From: Streptomyces sp. NBC_01298
GTDB taxonomy: Bacteria > Actinomycetota > Actinomycetes > Streptomycetales > Streptomycetaceae
Direction of reading: 5' to 3'
Length of the DNA stretch: 64,000 nucleotides
NCBI RefSeq assembly: GCF_035978755.1
Contig: NZ_CP108414.1
Span: 992,001 to 1,056,000, forward strand
Below, piece by piece: positions 24,151 through 32,254 of this stretch. Position numbers and translations under genes: made by a program. A model generated the notes under the pieces. That model searched no databases, was not told the DNA's origin, and saw only the letters and a list, made by a program, of their open reading frames with translations. How positions within the stretch are numbered: the first letter of the stretch is position 1; each line of letters begins with the position of its first letter.

Positions 24151-24162
24151 ATAGGCCACTAC
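24151..24162 (+). repeat. 12-bp repeat ATAGGCCACTAC, copy 2
   Basis: Second exact copy of the 12-mer at 23645-23656, here upstream of the 180-base structured leader of the gene at 24344. Confidence 0.5.
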
Positions 24163-24264
24163 ACAAAAACGTGTTACGGTCCTGCACATCAGGCCACAGG
24201 CACGGCCCGATACCCACCCACCTCCGGACGGGCAGCGACACCCCGCGCCCAGCCCGCCCGGACC

Positions 24265-24325
24265 GGCTCGTCAGATACGAGCCACCCCCTCCGGCCGGGA
24301 CCCGCCCCCACTGCGGGTCCCGGCC
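24265..24325 (+). promoter_or_regulatory. two-hairpin leader upstream of 24344 gene
   Basis: Two perfect stem-loops lie in tandem in the leader: GGCTCGT/ACGAGCC (24265-24283, five-base loop) and a 13-bp stem GGCCGGGACCCGC with its complement (24293-24305 with 24313-24325). The second ends only 18 bases before the ATG and next to the ribosome binding site (GGAGAA). They could act as an attenuator or translation control element, or simply as a terminator with restart. Confidence 0.5.
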
Positions 24326-24343
24326 ACACCCACGGAGAAGCAG

Positions 24344-24598
24344 ATGCCTACGACCACGACCTACGGCGACCTCGAAGAGGCACAGGCCATGGAGCAGTAC
24401 GGGCACCCCCTCGCAGAACTCGTCAGCGAGCGGTACACCGTCGAAGACGTCCTCAAGGACCGGCACCGCCGGTCGAGGCCCCGGCCGCCGGCACCCGTCT
24501 ACACGCCACGGCCGGACCCGAAGGCCGCCGAGCACTACGCCGTCCTCCAGGCAGCGATATCGAACTGGACCTTCCGGCCCGCCCCGAGCGCGCTGTGA
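24344..24598 (+). CDS. hypothetical early protein (84 aa)
   Basis: Starts at ATG 24344 with GGAGAAG upstream. Soluble, with an N-terminal helix (YGDLEEAQAMEQYGHPLAEL) and a proline/arginine-rich middle. It overlaps the next gene's GTG by four bases, so it is coupled to the VRR-NUC nuclease. Function unknown. Confidence 0.48.
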   Translation: MPTTTTYGDLEEAQAMEQYGHPLAELVSERYTVEDVLKDRHRRSRPRPPAPVYTPRPDPKAAEHYAVLQAAISNWTFRPAPSAL

Positions 24599-24915
24599 CC
24601 GAAGAGCAGTTCCGCCGCCACGTGAGGCAACTGGCTCAGCTCCGCGGCTGGACCCTCGCCTACCACACGCACAACTCGCAGCGAAGCGACGCCGGTTGGC
24701 CCGACGAGGTGTACGGGCACCCATTGACCCGCCGCACCCTGTTCGTCGAGCTGAAGACCGACACCGGCAAGGTCCGCCCCGCTCAACGCGAGTGGCTGAC
24801 CCACCTGACGGCCTGCGGCTTCGAAACCGCCCTGTGGCGACCCCGCGACCTCGCGCTCATCGTCACCACCCTGGCGCCCAACGGCCCGCGCGCCACCCTC
24901 CCCGACACGTTCTGA
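24595..24915 (+). CDS. VRR-NUC domain nuclease (106 aa)
   Basis: A small PD-(D/E)xK-fold nuclease of the VRR-NUC group. It has EEQFRRHVRQLAQLRGWTLA, then SDAGWPDEVYG with the catalytic Asp, FVELKTDTGKV giving the E-x-K pair (about residue 50), and the VRR-like RPAQREWLTHLTACGF. Stand-alone VRR-NUC proteins are common in actinophages, probably acting in recombination or Holliday-junction processing. GTG start 24595 overlaps the previous stop. Confidence 0.82.
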   Translation: MTEEQFRRHVRQLAQLRGWTLAYHTHNSQRSDAGWPDEVYGHPLTRRTLFVELKTDTGKVRPAQREWLTHLTACGFETALWRPRDLALIVTTLAPNGPRATLPDTF

Positions 24916-24929
24916 CAAGGAAGAGCACC

Positions 24930-25037
24930 ATGGACCACGACCCCGATTCCGCCCCGGCCCCCGGCTCGATCTGGTGCAACTCCTGCGACAGCTGGTTCAA
25001 CGTCATCACCAACACCTGCCGCTGCAACAACCGCTGA
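24930..25037 (+). CDS. 35-residue zinc-ribbon micro-protein
   Basis: A very short ORF with four cysteines in zinc-ribbon spacing (WCNSCDSWFN, then TCRC). It starts at ATG 24930 with AAGGAAGAG upstream. Its stop overlaps the start of the next gene by one base (TGATG at 25035-25039), which supports it being translated. Confidence 0.5.
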   Translation: MDHDPDSAPAPGSIWCNSCDSWFNVITNTCRCNNR

Positions 25038-25258
25038 TGGACAACCTGACGCCCAACACCACTGCGGCCCCCCGAGGCTCCAGCCGCACCCGGCCGGCCC
25101 CCGCCCTTGCCGCCGCCGCCGCCGTCGAGCAGGCTCTCTCGGAGATCGCCGCACTCGCCAACCGGCTCTGCGAGGACCTCTCCGACAGCCAGTGGGCTAC
25201 GGCCGCCCGCATTCGCCACCTCGCCGAGGCGCCCCACGTGAACGGAGTCACCCGCTGA
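25037..25258 (+). CDS. hypothetical early protein (73 aa)
   Basis: ATG 25037 overlaps the preceding stop by one base. The protein has a helical core (AAAAAVEQALSEIAALANRL, then WATAARIRHLAEA). No family recognised. It is coupled to the next gene by another TGATG overlap at 25256-25260. Confidence 0.45.
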   Translation: MDNLTPNTTAAPRGSSRTRPAPALAAAAAVEQALSEIAALANRLCEDLSDSQWATAARIRHLAEAPHVNGVTR

Positions 25259-25509
25259 TGCACGCCCGCTTCGAGCCCCTGCCCTCCCGGAACTCGGACG
25301 CCGACACCGCCGCGAAGTCGCTGCGGGACCGCCACGGAGAGTGGGCACACGTGGACGCACGCGACTCGACCAGCCGGGCGGCGAACCTCGCCTACCGCAT
25401 CCGCGCCGGCCTGCATTCCTCGTTCCGCCCGGCGGGCGCCTACGAAGCACGGTCCCAGGGCACGGACGTCTGGGCGCGATACGTCGGCCCCCGCGCCGAG
25501 GCAACCTAG
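25258..25509 (+). CDS. hypothetical early protein (83 aa)
   Basis: ATG 25258 overlaps the previous stop. A basic protein with NLAYRIRAGLHSSFRPAGAY and DVWARYVGPRA, the pattern of a small phage protein seen in Streptomyces elements; function unknown. It ends the early operon; the 244 bases that follow contain no gene and no credible tRNA. Confidence 0.48.
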   Translation: MHARFEPLPSRNSDADTAAKSLRDRHGEWAHVDARDSTSRAANLAYRIRAGLHSSFRPAGAYEARSQGTDVWARYVGPRAEAT

Positions 25510-25753
25510 ACCCCTGTCACACACGCCCGCCTGACCCAACCGGCAGAGGTGCGCGGTACCGTCCCAGCCAGGGATATCAGCCGCAGAGTTCCGGATTCGA
25601 TTCACCATCTCGCAGTCCCTCTTCACGACCGGCAGCCGTCTGCGGGCCCGCTGGACCGCCCCCCTGAGTCCGCATCGCACTCTGGCGTCCTCGCAAAGCT
25701 CGGCAACGAGTAATCTGCTCTGGCTGCTGTTGTCGACACGATCAGGGGGGACC

Positions 25754-27709
25754 GTGCGGCAGGGAGAACGGATCGCAGGAAGGTACCGGCTCGATGAGCG
25801 GCTCGGACGCGGCGGGATGGGCGAGGTGTGGCGGGGATACGACCTCCAACTCGGACGCCCGATCGCACTGAAGCTGCTCGTGGAGCTCGATGCCGCGGCT
25901 GAACTGCTGGAGCGGTTTCGGCGCGAGGCGTCGATCGGCGCACAGTTCCAACATCCAGGAATCACGGTCGTGCACGACATCGGCCAGCACGAGAACCGAC
26001 TGTTCATCGTCATGGAACTGCTTGAGGGAGAAGACCTCGCGCGGGCTCTGGCCCGCTCGCCCGCAGGCCTCCCCATAGCAGAGGCCGTCGATCTCGCGGC
26101 GCAGGCCGCGGTGGCACTTGCAGCCACACATGCCAGAGACGTGGTGCACCGCGACCTCAAGCCCGCCAACCTCTTCCGACTCACCGACGGACGGTTGAAG
26201 ATCTGCGACTTCGGGATCGCACGCGGCGTACAGGTCACGCAGCAGCTCACGCGCACCGGCTGGATGCTGGGCACGCCTCCCTACATGGCACCCGAGCAGT
26301 GGCGCGGCAAAGACATCGACACCCGCTCCGACCTGTACGCGCTCGGCTGCGTGCTCCATGAACTGCTCGTCGGCGCCCCACCCTTTCCTGCCGAGGGCCA
26401 CCCCCTCGCGCTGATGCACCGGCACTTCGATGAGAAACCCGCCGCCCTGCGCTCAATCCGGAGCGAAGTTCCGGTCGATCTCGAAGCGTTGATTGCCGAG
26501 CTGCTGGCCAAAAACCCCGATGCGCGCCCGGACGCGTCAGCCACAGCCGCACGCCTCCACGCGATCCAGCATTCCGCTGTGTCCCAGATCGCACCACTCG
26601 ACCGCAGCTCGGCTCCCATCGGCCTGGGCTCGGACAGCGCCACCGAAACCGCCGCACCCACTCCTTCCAGGCGTGGTGACACTGCCACGCCCGCCGGGTT
26701 ACGCCGGCCTCGCCGCCGCAGCATCATCCTCGGCGGCGCAGCAGCCCTGGTCACAGCCTCAGGTGCCACCCTGATAGGGCTGAGACTCGCCGACGACACC
26801 AGCCCAGCACCGCACCTGTGGTTCACCCTGACCGGCCACACCGGTGTGGTGAGCTCAGTGGCATTCAGCCCTGACAGCAAGACCCTCGTAAGCGGCAGTT
26901 TCGACGGCAACTTCCGGCTCTGGGACCTCGCCACCCGCACCAGCACCGCCACCCCGGTCGGCCACAACGACGCCCCAATATCGATGGTACTCAGCCTTGA
27001 CGGTAAGACCCTCGCCAGCGCCGATACCTCCAACGTGGTCCGACTCTGGGACTTCGCCACCCGCACCAGCACCGCCGCGCTGAAAGCCGTCGGTCCTATG
27101 AACGAGGTCGCTTTCAGCCCCGACGGCAAGACTCTCGCCAGCGGTGGTGGCGAGGGGTCTTGGGCTGGCGGCGACGACAAAAGCGTCGTCCAACTCTGGG
27201 ACCTCGCTACCCGAACCAGCACCGCCACCCTGACCGACAAGTCTCAGAACGTGGGCTCGCTAGCGTTCAGCCCCAACGGCAAGACCCTCGCCGCCTACAC
27301 CGGAGCCGTCCAACTCTGGGACCTCGCGACCCGCACCAGCACCGCCACCCTGACCGACAAGTCTCAATCCGTGCGCTCGCTAGCGTTCAGCCCCAACGGC
27401 AAGACCCTCGCCACCGGCAACGACGACAAAACCGTACAGCTCTGGGACCTCGCGACCCGCACCAGCACCGCCGCCCTGACCGGCCACACCGATTCCGTGA
27501 GCTCGGTAGCTTTCTCTCCCGACGGCAAGACCCTCGCCAGCGGCAGCGACGACAGGACCATACGGCTCTGGGACCTCGCGACCCGCACCAGCACCAGCAC
27601 CCTGACCGGCCACACCGATTCCGTACGGTCGGTGGCGTTCAGCCCTGACGGCAAGACCCTCGCCAGCAGCAGTGTCGACAAGACCGTACGACTGTGGAAG
27701 CTCAGCTGA
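25754..27709 (+). CDS. Ser/Thr protein kinase with transmembrane helix and WD40 propeller (651 aa)
   Basis: An N-terminal Hanks-type kinase domain (about 9-265) has the glycine loop LGRGGMGEVW, the lysine in ALKLL, the catalytic loop VVHRDLKPAN (about 130), DFG (about 151) and APEQ (about 178), so it should be active. A single membrane helix (about 322-345, SIILGGAAALVTASGATLIG) follows, then seven WD40 repeats (355-651), each with AFSPDGKTLAS and RLWDLATRTS-type signatures, enough for one seven-bladed propeller outside the cell. GTG 25754 has GGGGGG upstream. It lies in the prophage cargo zone; sensing, host signalling or phage exclusion are possible roles, none shown. Confidence 0.85.
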   Translation: MRQGERIAGRYRLDERLGRGGMGEVWRGYDLQLGRPIALKLLVELDAAAELLERFRREASIGAQFQHPGITVVHDIGQHENRLFIVMELLEGEDLARALARSPAGLPIAEAVDLAAQAAVALAATHARDVVHRDLKPANLFRLTDGRLKICDFGIARGVQVTQQLTRTGWMLGTPPYMAPEQWRGKDIDTRSDLYALGCVLHELLVGAPPFPAEGHPLALMHRHFDEKPAALRSIRSEVPVDLEALIAELLAKNPDARPDASATAARLHAIQHSAVSQIAPLDRSSAPIGLGSDSATETAAPTPSRRGDTATPAGLRRPRRRSIILGGAAALVTASGATLIGLRLADDTSPAPHLWFTLTGHTGVVSSVAFSPDSKTLVSGSFDGNFRLWDLATRTSTATPVGHNDAPISMVLSLDGKTLASADTSNVVRLWDFATRTSTAALKAVGPMNEVAFSPDGKTLASGGGEGSWAGGDDKSVVQLWDLATRTSTATLTDKSQNVGSLAFSPNGKTLAAYTGAVQLWDLATRTSTATLTDKSQSVRSLAFSPNGKTLATGNDDKTVQLWDLATRTSTAALTGHTDSVSSVAFSPDGKTLASGSDDRTIRLWDLATRTSTSTLTGHTDSVRSVAFSPDGKTLASSSVDKTVRLWKLS

Positions 27710-27758
27710 GCCCCTCCACACGAGAGCCAGGTTGCGCACTCGTCCAGCACCGCCTGCC

Positions 27759-28083
27759 TCGTCCCAGGTCGCCGTCTACCGCATCGGCGTTCACCACCCT
27801 CGGCACCCCGGACGAGGGTGTCGAGATCGCGCGAGGCCTGAACATCGACCTCATGCCGACCCCCGAACGCCGCGCCCGCGCCTGGACGGACATGGCCCGC
27901 ATGTGGCACGCGCTCGGCAACGGCGATGAGGCGTTCGCCGCTCTGCGTCGCGTCGAGCAAGAGGCGGCTCAAGAGGTCCGGCGGCCTGCGCTGCGGGCGC
28001 TGACGTCGAGCCTTCTCTACAGCCCGGCGCACCTGCAGGGCCTTCGAGAGTTCGCCCTGCGCACCGGGGCCGTGTCCGCCTGA
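27759..28083 (+). pseudogene. C-terminal remnant of a Streptomyces XRE/TPR regulator
   Basis: The segment LNIDLMPTPERRARAWTDMA and RRPALRALTSSLLYSP matches the C-terminal repeats of large Streptomyces helix-turn-helix regulators, but no N-terminal HTH is present. The preceding piece (QVAVYRIGV) is in another frame, indicating a frameshift near 27795. This is gene debris directly after the kinase gene. Confidence 0.6.
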
Positions 28084-28129
28084 GCTGGCTGACCCCGTCC
28101 AGGCGCCGGGACACGGGTTCGGTGCGCGA

Positions 28130-28609
28130 TCACGGCGCAGCGAACCAGGCTTGCGGCTCGGCCTTCTCGACGAGCGCGATGATCTCCCGCATCCGCTCGC
28201 TCATCGACGGCAGGGCATCCAGCGCGAACCACCCGACCTCTACCGACTCGTCATCGCACACCCGAGGCGACTGACCCGGGTCTGCCGGACGGCAGGCAAA
28301 GACGATCTCCAGGTACTGCGCCCGGTCACCGTTGCCGTGCCGCACCGGCGGGGATGCCGTCACCGCCGCCAGGCGCTCCACCACCACCCGTACTCCAGTC
28401 TCTTCGGCCACCTCCCGCACGATCCCGGCGGCCGGCGCCTCGCCGGGCTCCAGGATCCCGCTCAACGGCGTCCACAACCCCGCAGCAGAACGACGTTGCA
28501 GGAGCACCCGATCGTGCTCATCGAGGACAACGCCGACCACCCCTGGCAGCCACAGCAGGCAATCAGGACCGACCACAGTCCGTAGATCTGACACAAAATC
28601 AGGAATCAT
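28130..28609 (-). CDS. Nudix hydrolase (159 aa)
   Basis: A complete Nudix box GILEPGEAPAAGIVREVAEE-TGV (residues 51-73) fits G-x5-E-x7-REUXEExGU, so it should cleave a nucleoside diphosphate linked to another group with Mg2+. The flanking sequence (WLPGVVGVVLDEHDRVLLQR before, YLEIVFACRP after) is that of small cytoplasmic Nudix proteins of Streptomyces. The substrate is unknown. It stands on the opposite strand within a debris zone, and appears intact. Confidence 0.85.
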   Translation of the reverse strand: MIPDFVSDLRTVVGPDCLLWLPGVVGVVLDEHDRVLLQRRSAAGLWTPLSGILEPGEAPAAGIVREVAEETGVRVVVERLAAVTASPPVRHGNGDRAQYLEIVFACRPADPGQSPRVCDDESVEVGWFALDALPSMSERMREIIALVEKAEPQAWFAAP

Positions 28610-28842
28610 GCCTCCAGACTAGGGCGAGAAGAGGGCCATTGGCGGGCATTCAGAATGCCCTCCCGCCCGCCACCTACTGGCCAGTCGGGGCCGACGAGGA
28701 CGACGCCGGGGGGACTTCGGTCAGGTGACGGCCCCGCTAGGGTCACGGCCGCACCGGGGATACGGGTGAGGTGGGTGCGGAGCAGGTGGCAGAGAATAGG
28801 CCGCCGCACGTGCGTTCTGCCTAGCCGAGGCCCCGCTCCCCC

Positions 28843-29097
28843 GTCTACGACGATCCGACCTCGGCACTCGACCCATGCGCCGAAGAAGCGATGCACGAGC
28901 GGATCCGCGCCCTCAACGCCGGGCGCACCGTCACCCACCGCCGCGACGCCTCCCGCAACGCAGACCGCATCCTCGTCCGCGACACTGGTCGGGTCCTCGA
29001 AGAGGGGACACACGAATCCCTCTTGGCCCAGGACGGGTCCGAGTACGCGGCAAGGCGGGAGGAGCCGGCCACGACTTACAACGACCAGCCCGTCTAA
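28843..29097 (+). pseudogene. C-terminal remnant of an ABC transporter ATPase
   Basis: The piece begins at the Walker B/D-loop (VYDDPTSALDP) and continues RIRALNAGRTVTHRRDASRN and RILVRDTGRVLEEGTHESLL, the H-loop region and C-terminus of an export-type ABC ATPase. Walker A and the signature motif are absent, and the H-loop region is shortened (ITHR-type segment lacks residues). The surrounding 28610-28842 and 29098-29327 hold no recognisable gene. Confidence 0.65.
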
Positions 29098-29327
29098 GGA
29101 TTGCCTTGAAACCGCCGATCACGAGCGCGGGATCTCAAGGCCGGTGGCGAACTCCAGCCACCGACTGGCTCGGCCAAGACTCGCGCCCAGCCATTTTCCG
29201 CAGAAGCGCGATACAGCAGAGCTACCGCCTCCGCTCTACACCCCCGTTGAGTCCCAAAGATCCATGGCGCACATGCAATGGCGCAGCTATCGTCTCGATA
29301 TCCGTTGCATGCAGGGGGAGTTGAGGC

Positions 29328-30056
29328 ATGACAGGCACCACAGGGACACCCGATCCCGGGGGGATTCCTCCGCTTCCGGCGGATCCTCCGAGTGTCGGCC
29401 CGTCGACCAGCCACTCCGGCCATCCGCCGCAGTGGGCTTGGTGGGTGATCGGCATTGTCGTACCGGTACTGGGCATAGCAGCCACTCTTCTGGCGACATC
29501 AAATAAGAGCGGTAGCACCGCAGCTCCTACGCCTCCGGCGACGACAGCTCCTCACGACTCCCCCACACCGGGACCACCCTCCTCATCTGCATCCACCCCG
29601 GAGGGGTCACCTGCCGCTCCTCCGCCAGCGTCCAGTCCCACACCAACACCAACAGGCTCCAAGCAGGTATCACTCACCACACTGGATCCGGTCGCCTACA
29701 CGTCCTTCGGAGCGTCCACCGCAACCCTCGATGGCAAGGCCTACGACGACTCCCTTGTCTCAAGCGCCCCCTGCCCGTTCCGCGGAGACATCGAGTTCAA
29801 CCTCGGCAAGCAATGGAAGAAGATCAATCTCGCGGCCGGCATGGATGACAACTCGGTGCCAGGGTCGGTGGTGCTTACCATCTCCGCCGACGACGAGGTC
29901 CTCTTCCGTGGATCCCTCTCACTCGGGAGCGTCCGGGAACTACACCTCGACATCACCGACAAGCTCCACATGAACTTTCACTACGACGGTGGAGGTAGTG
30001 GCTGCGACGGCAGCAAAAGATGGATTGTCCTAGGAAACCCCAGCCTGTCGAACTGA
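29328..30056 (+). CDS. membrane-anchored NPCBM-like surface protein (242 aa)
   Basis: A short N-terminus, one membrane helix (WAWWVIGIVVPVLGIAATLL, about 35-55), a Ser/Thr/Pro linker (about 60-110), then an extracellular beta domain resembling NPCBM/NEW2. That domain has TATLDGKAYDDSL, IEFNLGKQWKKINLAAGMDD, VLTISADDEVLFRGSLSLG and CDGSKRWIVLGNPSL, the usual layout ending in a paired Cys. NPCBM domains bind carbohydrate. The ATG at 29328 follows GGGGGAGTTGAGGC. It is probably cell-surface cargo that might mask a receptor, but this is inference. Confidence 0.72.
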   Translation: MTGTTGTPDPGGIPPLPADPPSVGPSTSHSGHPPQWAWWVIGIVVPVLGIAATLLATSNKSGSTAAPTPPATTAPHDSPTPGPPSSSASTPEGSPAAPPPASSPTPTPTGSKQVSLTTLDPVAYTSFGASTATLDGKAYDDSLVSSAPCPFRGDIEFNLGKQWKKINLAAGMDDNSVPGSVVLTISADDEVLFRGSLSLGSVRELHLDITDKLHMNFHYDGGGSGCDGSKRWIVLGNPSLSN

Positions 30057-30108
30057 ACAGCTACCCCTCTCACATCAGCTACGGGCAGCCATAGCGCGAC
30101 GCGTTCGA

Positions 30109-30137
30109 TCACCTAGGCTCGAAGGTGGGCGCGGGGC
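30109..30137 (+). promoter_or_regulatory. late promoter-like motif P1
   Basis: TCACCTAGGCT (30109-30119) followed after eight bases by GGCGCGGGGC (30128-30137), nine bases before the GTG of the first ParB-like morphogenesis gene. Related pairs occur at 33974, 37034 and 39440. Confidence 0.5.
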
Positions 30138-30146
30138 TGGAGCCCC

Positions 30147-30815
30147 GTGTCCACTGACGCACCCCGTATTCCTGCTTCGCTGGCCGACCTGGCCATACCG
30201 CTCGCGGACCTGGCCCCCTACTACCGCAACCCGCGCTCCGGCGATCTGGACGCGATCGGGGAGTCCCTGTCCACACACGGCCAGTACAAGCCGATCGTGG
30301 TCAACCGCGGTACGCACACCGGGCGTCCGAACGAGATCCTCGCGGGCAACCACACGGCGAAGGCAGCCCGGAAGCTCGGCTGGGATGACATCGCGGTCAC
30401 CTGGCTGGACGTCGACGAGGCCACGGCTGCGAAGATCGTCATCGTCGACAACCGGACCAGCGATCTGGCCGGGTACGACACCGCCCTCCTCGCGGACATC
30501 CTCACCGACCTCCCGGACCTGGAGGGGACCGGCTACGACCAGGAGCAGCTGGACGACCTCTTGGACGACACCTCGCTGCCCGCGCCGATTGAGCTGCCGA
30601 GCGACGGCGCCGGCACGGGGGCCGCCGCGACCGTCGACTACCTCCAGTGGGGGTACCTCCAGTGGTCATCCACCCGTGTGCGGATCACGCAGGACGAGGT
30701 GGAGTTCCTCAACGCGATCTACAAGCGGTACGTGGACGAGCAGGACTCCGACCTCGGGTTCGGCTGGCACGTCCTCAACGAGGAGCACCACGCCAGCGAG
30801 GAGAACGCCGCGTGA
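30147..30815 (+). CDS. ParB-domain protein upstream of terminase (222 aa)
   Basis: An N-terminal ParB/sulfiredoxin-like nuclease domain: IPLADLAPYYRNPRSGDLDA, LSTHGQYKPIVVNRG, EILAGNHTAKAARKLGWDDI and IVIVDNRTSDLAGYDTALLA. That last helix-turn is the one usually found in ParB domains attached to DNA methylases, but no methylase follows here; the C-terminal part is short and specific. GTG 30147 follows motif P1. It overlaps the next gene by four bases. Likely roles are DNA modification or packaging control; unproven. Confidence 0.78.
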   Translation: MSTDAPRIPASLADLAIPLADLAPYYRNPRSGDLDAIGESLSTHGQYKPIVVNRGTHTGRPNEILAGNHTAKAARKLGWDDIAVTWLDVDEATAAKIVIVDNRTSDLAGYDTALLADILTDLPDLEGTGYDQEQLDDLLDDTSLPAPIELPSDGAGTGAAATVDYLQWGYLQWSSTRVRITQDEVEFLNAIYKRYVDEQDSDLGFGWHVLNEEHHASEENAA

Positions 30816-32239
30816 ATCCCCTCGACGTACGGTTCGATCCCGCCTACCCGCTGGATAAGCTCCGCCCGGCCGACTACAATCCGCGTCGCCTCTCGGAGAG
30901 TTCGTTCGTCCGACTCCAGGGGTCGCTGCGCCGCCACGGCGTGGTCAAGCCGGTCATCCTCAACGCCGACGGGACACTGGTCGCCGGCCACCAGAGAACC
31001 AAGGGACTGAAGGCGATCGGGCAGAGCACCGTGCCTGCGGTGATCCTTCCGCAGAAGGTCCGTCTCCAGGACGAGATCAAGTTCAACCTCCTGCACAACC
31101 GCGTCGAGACCGAGAGCAGCGTCGTCTACGCGGAGGCCGGACCGATCGGCCAGTGGTGCTGGATTCCGTGGCAGAGCATCGAGGTCATCGCCTCCCGCAA
31201 CCTCCCGTTCCAGCAGGCCATCGGCTTCATGACCGCAGCTCACGGCCCGTGGGGGTCTGTCGTCATCGATGACCAGGGTCGTGTCGTGCTGAACGCGGAG
31301 TATGCGGCGGTCGCGAAGGCGCAGCGGTTCGACATCCTCGCGTGGACCGTGGCCTCCTTCGATGCCGGCCAGCTGGTCGAGGACCTGACGGGCGAGTACG
31401 GCGTCTACGACTGGACGGGGCTGGAGGAGCAAGCCCCGGTCTGGAATCAGCACATCGTTCAGCCGAACCGGCTCCGCGAGCACTCCTCGAAGGCGAAGGC
31501 GGACAAGGTCCGCTACAAGTCGGAGGTGTGGGAGCGGCTGGTCCTGCCGTGGCTCACGACCTCGCACCGGGTCGTGGACTTCGGGGCCGGGCACGGCGAC
31601 TACGCGAAGCACCTGCGCGCGCAGGGCTACCGGGTCCAGGACTACGAGCCGTACCGGACGCTCAAGGGCAAGTACAGCCTGGACGTCCGCGGGATCGTGT
31701 CCATGATCCGCGGTATCGAACGGGAGCTTCGTGAGGGCGGGTTGTACGAGGTCGTCGTTCTGGACTCGGTGATCAACGCGACCACCAGCCTCGAATACCA
31801 GCACTGGGTGCTGCTCACCGTGAACGCGCTCTGCGCGGCCGACGGGCAGGTGTGCATCGGCACCCGGAACCTGGAGCGCGAGAAGGCGTACGAGAACTCC
31901 GAGCACTCCATCAGCCGCGATTCGACACGTCTCGCGTTCCTGGACGAGCACAGCGTTGACATGCGGTTCGTGCGCGGGAAGTGGCAGCGGATCCGGTACC
32001 ACACCCCAGAGTCGCTGCGCGGCCTCCTGTCCCGCTATTTCGAGGAGGTGGAGCTGAGCGACACCACGCGGGCCACGGTCAAGGCCGTCTGCCGCAAGCC
32101 GCGCCCCTTCCCCATCGAGGAATACGAGGAGGCCTTTCGGAATGAATTCAATATGCCCTACCCCAACGACTTCCGACATGACAAACATAAGGGAATCATG
32201 GAAATTCTGATAGAATTGATCAAGGGCAGGAATAGTTAA
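30812..32239 (+). CDS. ParB domain - SAM methyltransferase fusion (475 aa)
   Basis: Residues about 15-110 form a second ParB-like domain (PLDKLRPADYNPRRLSESSF, LRRHGVVKPVILNADGTLVA, GHQRTKGLKAIG). Residues about 225-420 form a class I methyltransferase with motif I VVDFGAGHGDYAKHL, acidic loop YEPY and post-motif VVVLDSVINATTS. No DPPY-type catalytic motif of N6/N4 DNA methylases is visible, so the methyl acceptor is unclear. GTG 30812 overlaps the previous stop. The gene pair just before terminase suggests modification of phage DNA. Composition turns AT-rich in the last 100 bases. Confidence 0.78.
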   Translation: MNPLDVRFDPAYPLDKLRPADYNPRRLSESSFVRLQGSLRRHGVVKPVILNADGTLVAGHQRTKGLKAIGQSTVPAVILPQKVRLQDEIKFNLLHNRVETESSVVYAEAGPIGQWCWIPWQSIEVIASRNLPFQQAIGFMTAAHGPWGSVVIDDQGRVVLNAEYAAVAKAQRFDILAWTVASFDAGQLVEDLTGEYGVYDWTGLEEQAPVWNQHIVQPNRLREHSSKAKADKVRYKSEVWERLVLPWLTTSHRVVDFGAGHGDYAKHLRAQGYRVQDYEPYRTLKGKYSLDVRGIVSMIRGIERELREGGLYEVVVLDSVINATTSLEYQHWVLLTVNALCAADGQVCIGTRNLEREKAYENSEHSISRDSTRLAFLDEHSVDMRFVRGKWQRIRYHTPESLRGLLSRYFEEVELSDTTRATVKAVCRKPRPFPIEEYEEAFRNEFNMPYPNDFRHDKHKGIMEILIELIKGRNS

Positions 32240-32254
32240 ATGGAGGGGTAGTAA

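Noticed and set aside
25530..25640. tRNA-like segment with a D-loop-like CAACCGGCAGA and a T-loop-like TTCGATT
   Set aside because: The T-stem and anticodon stem do not pair and no acceptor stem is found, so it is not a credible tRNA gene.
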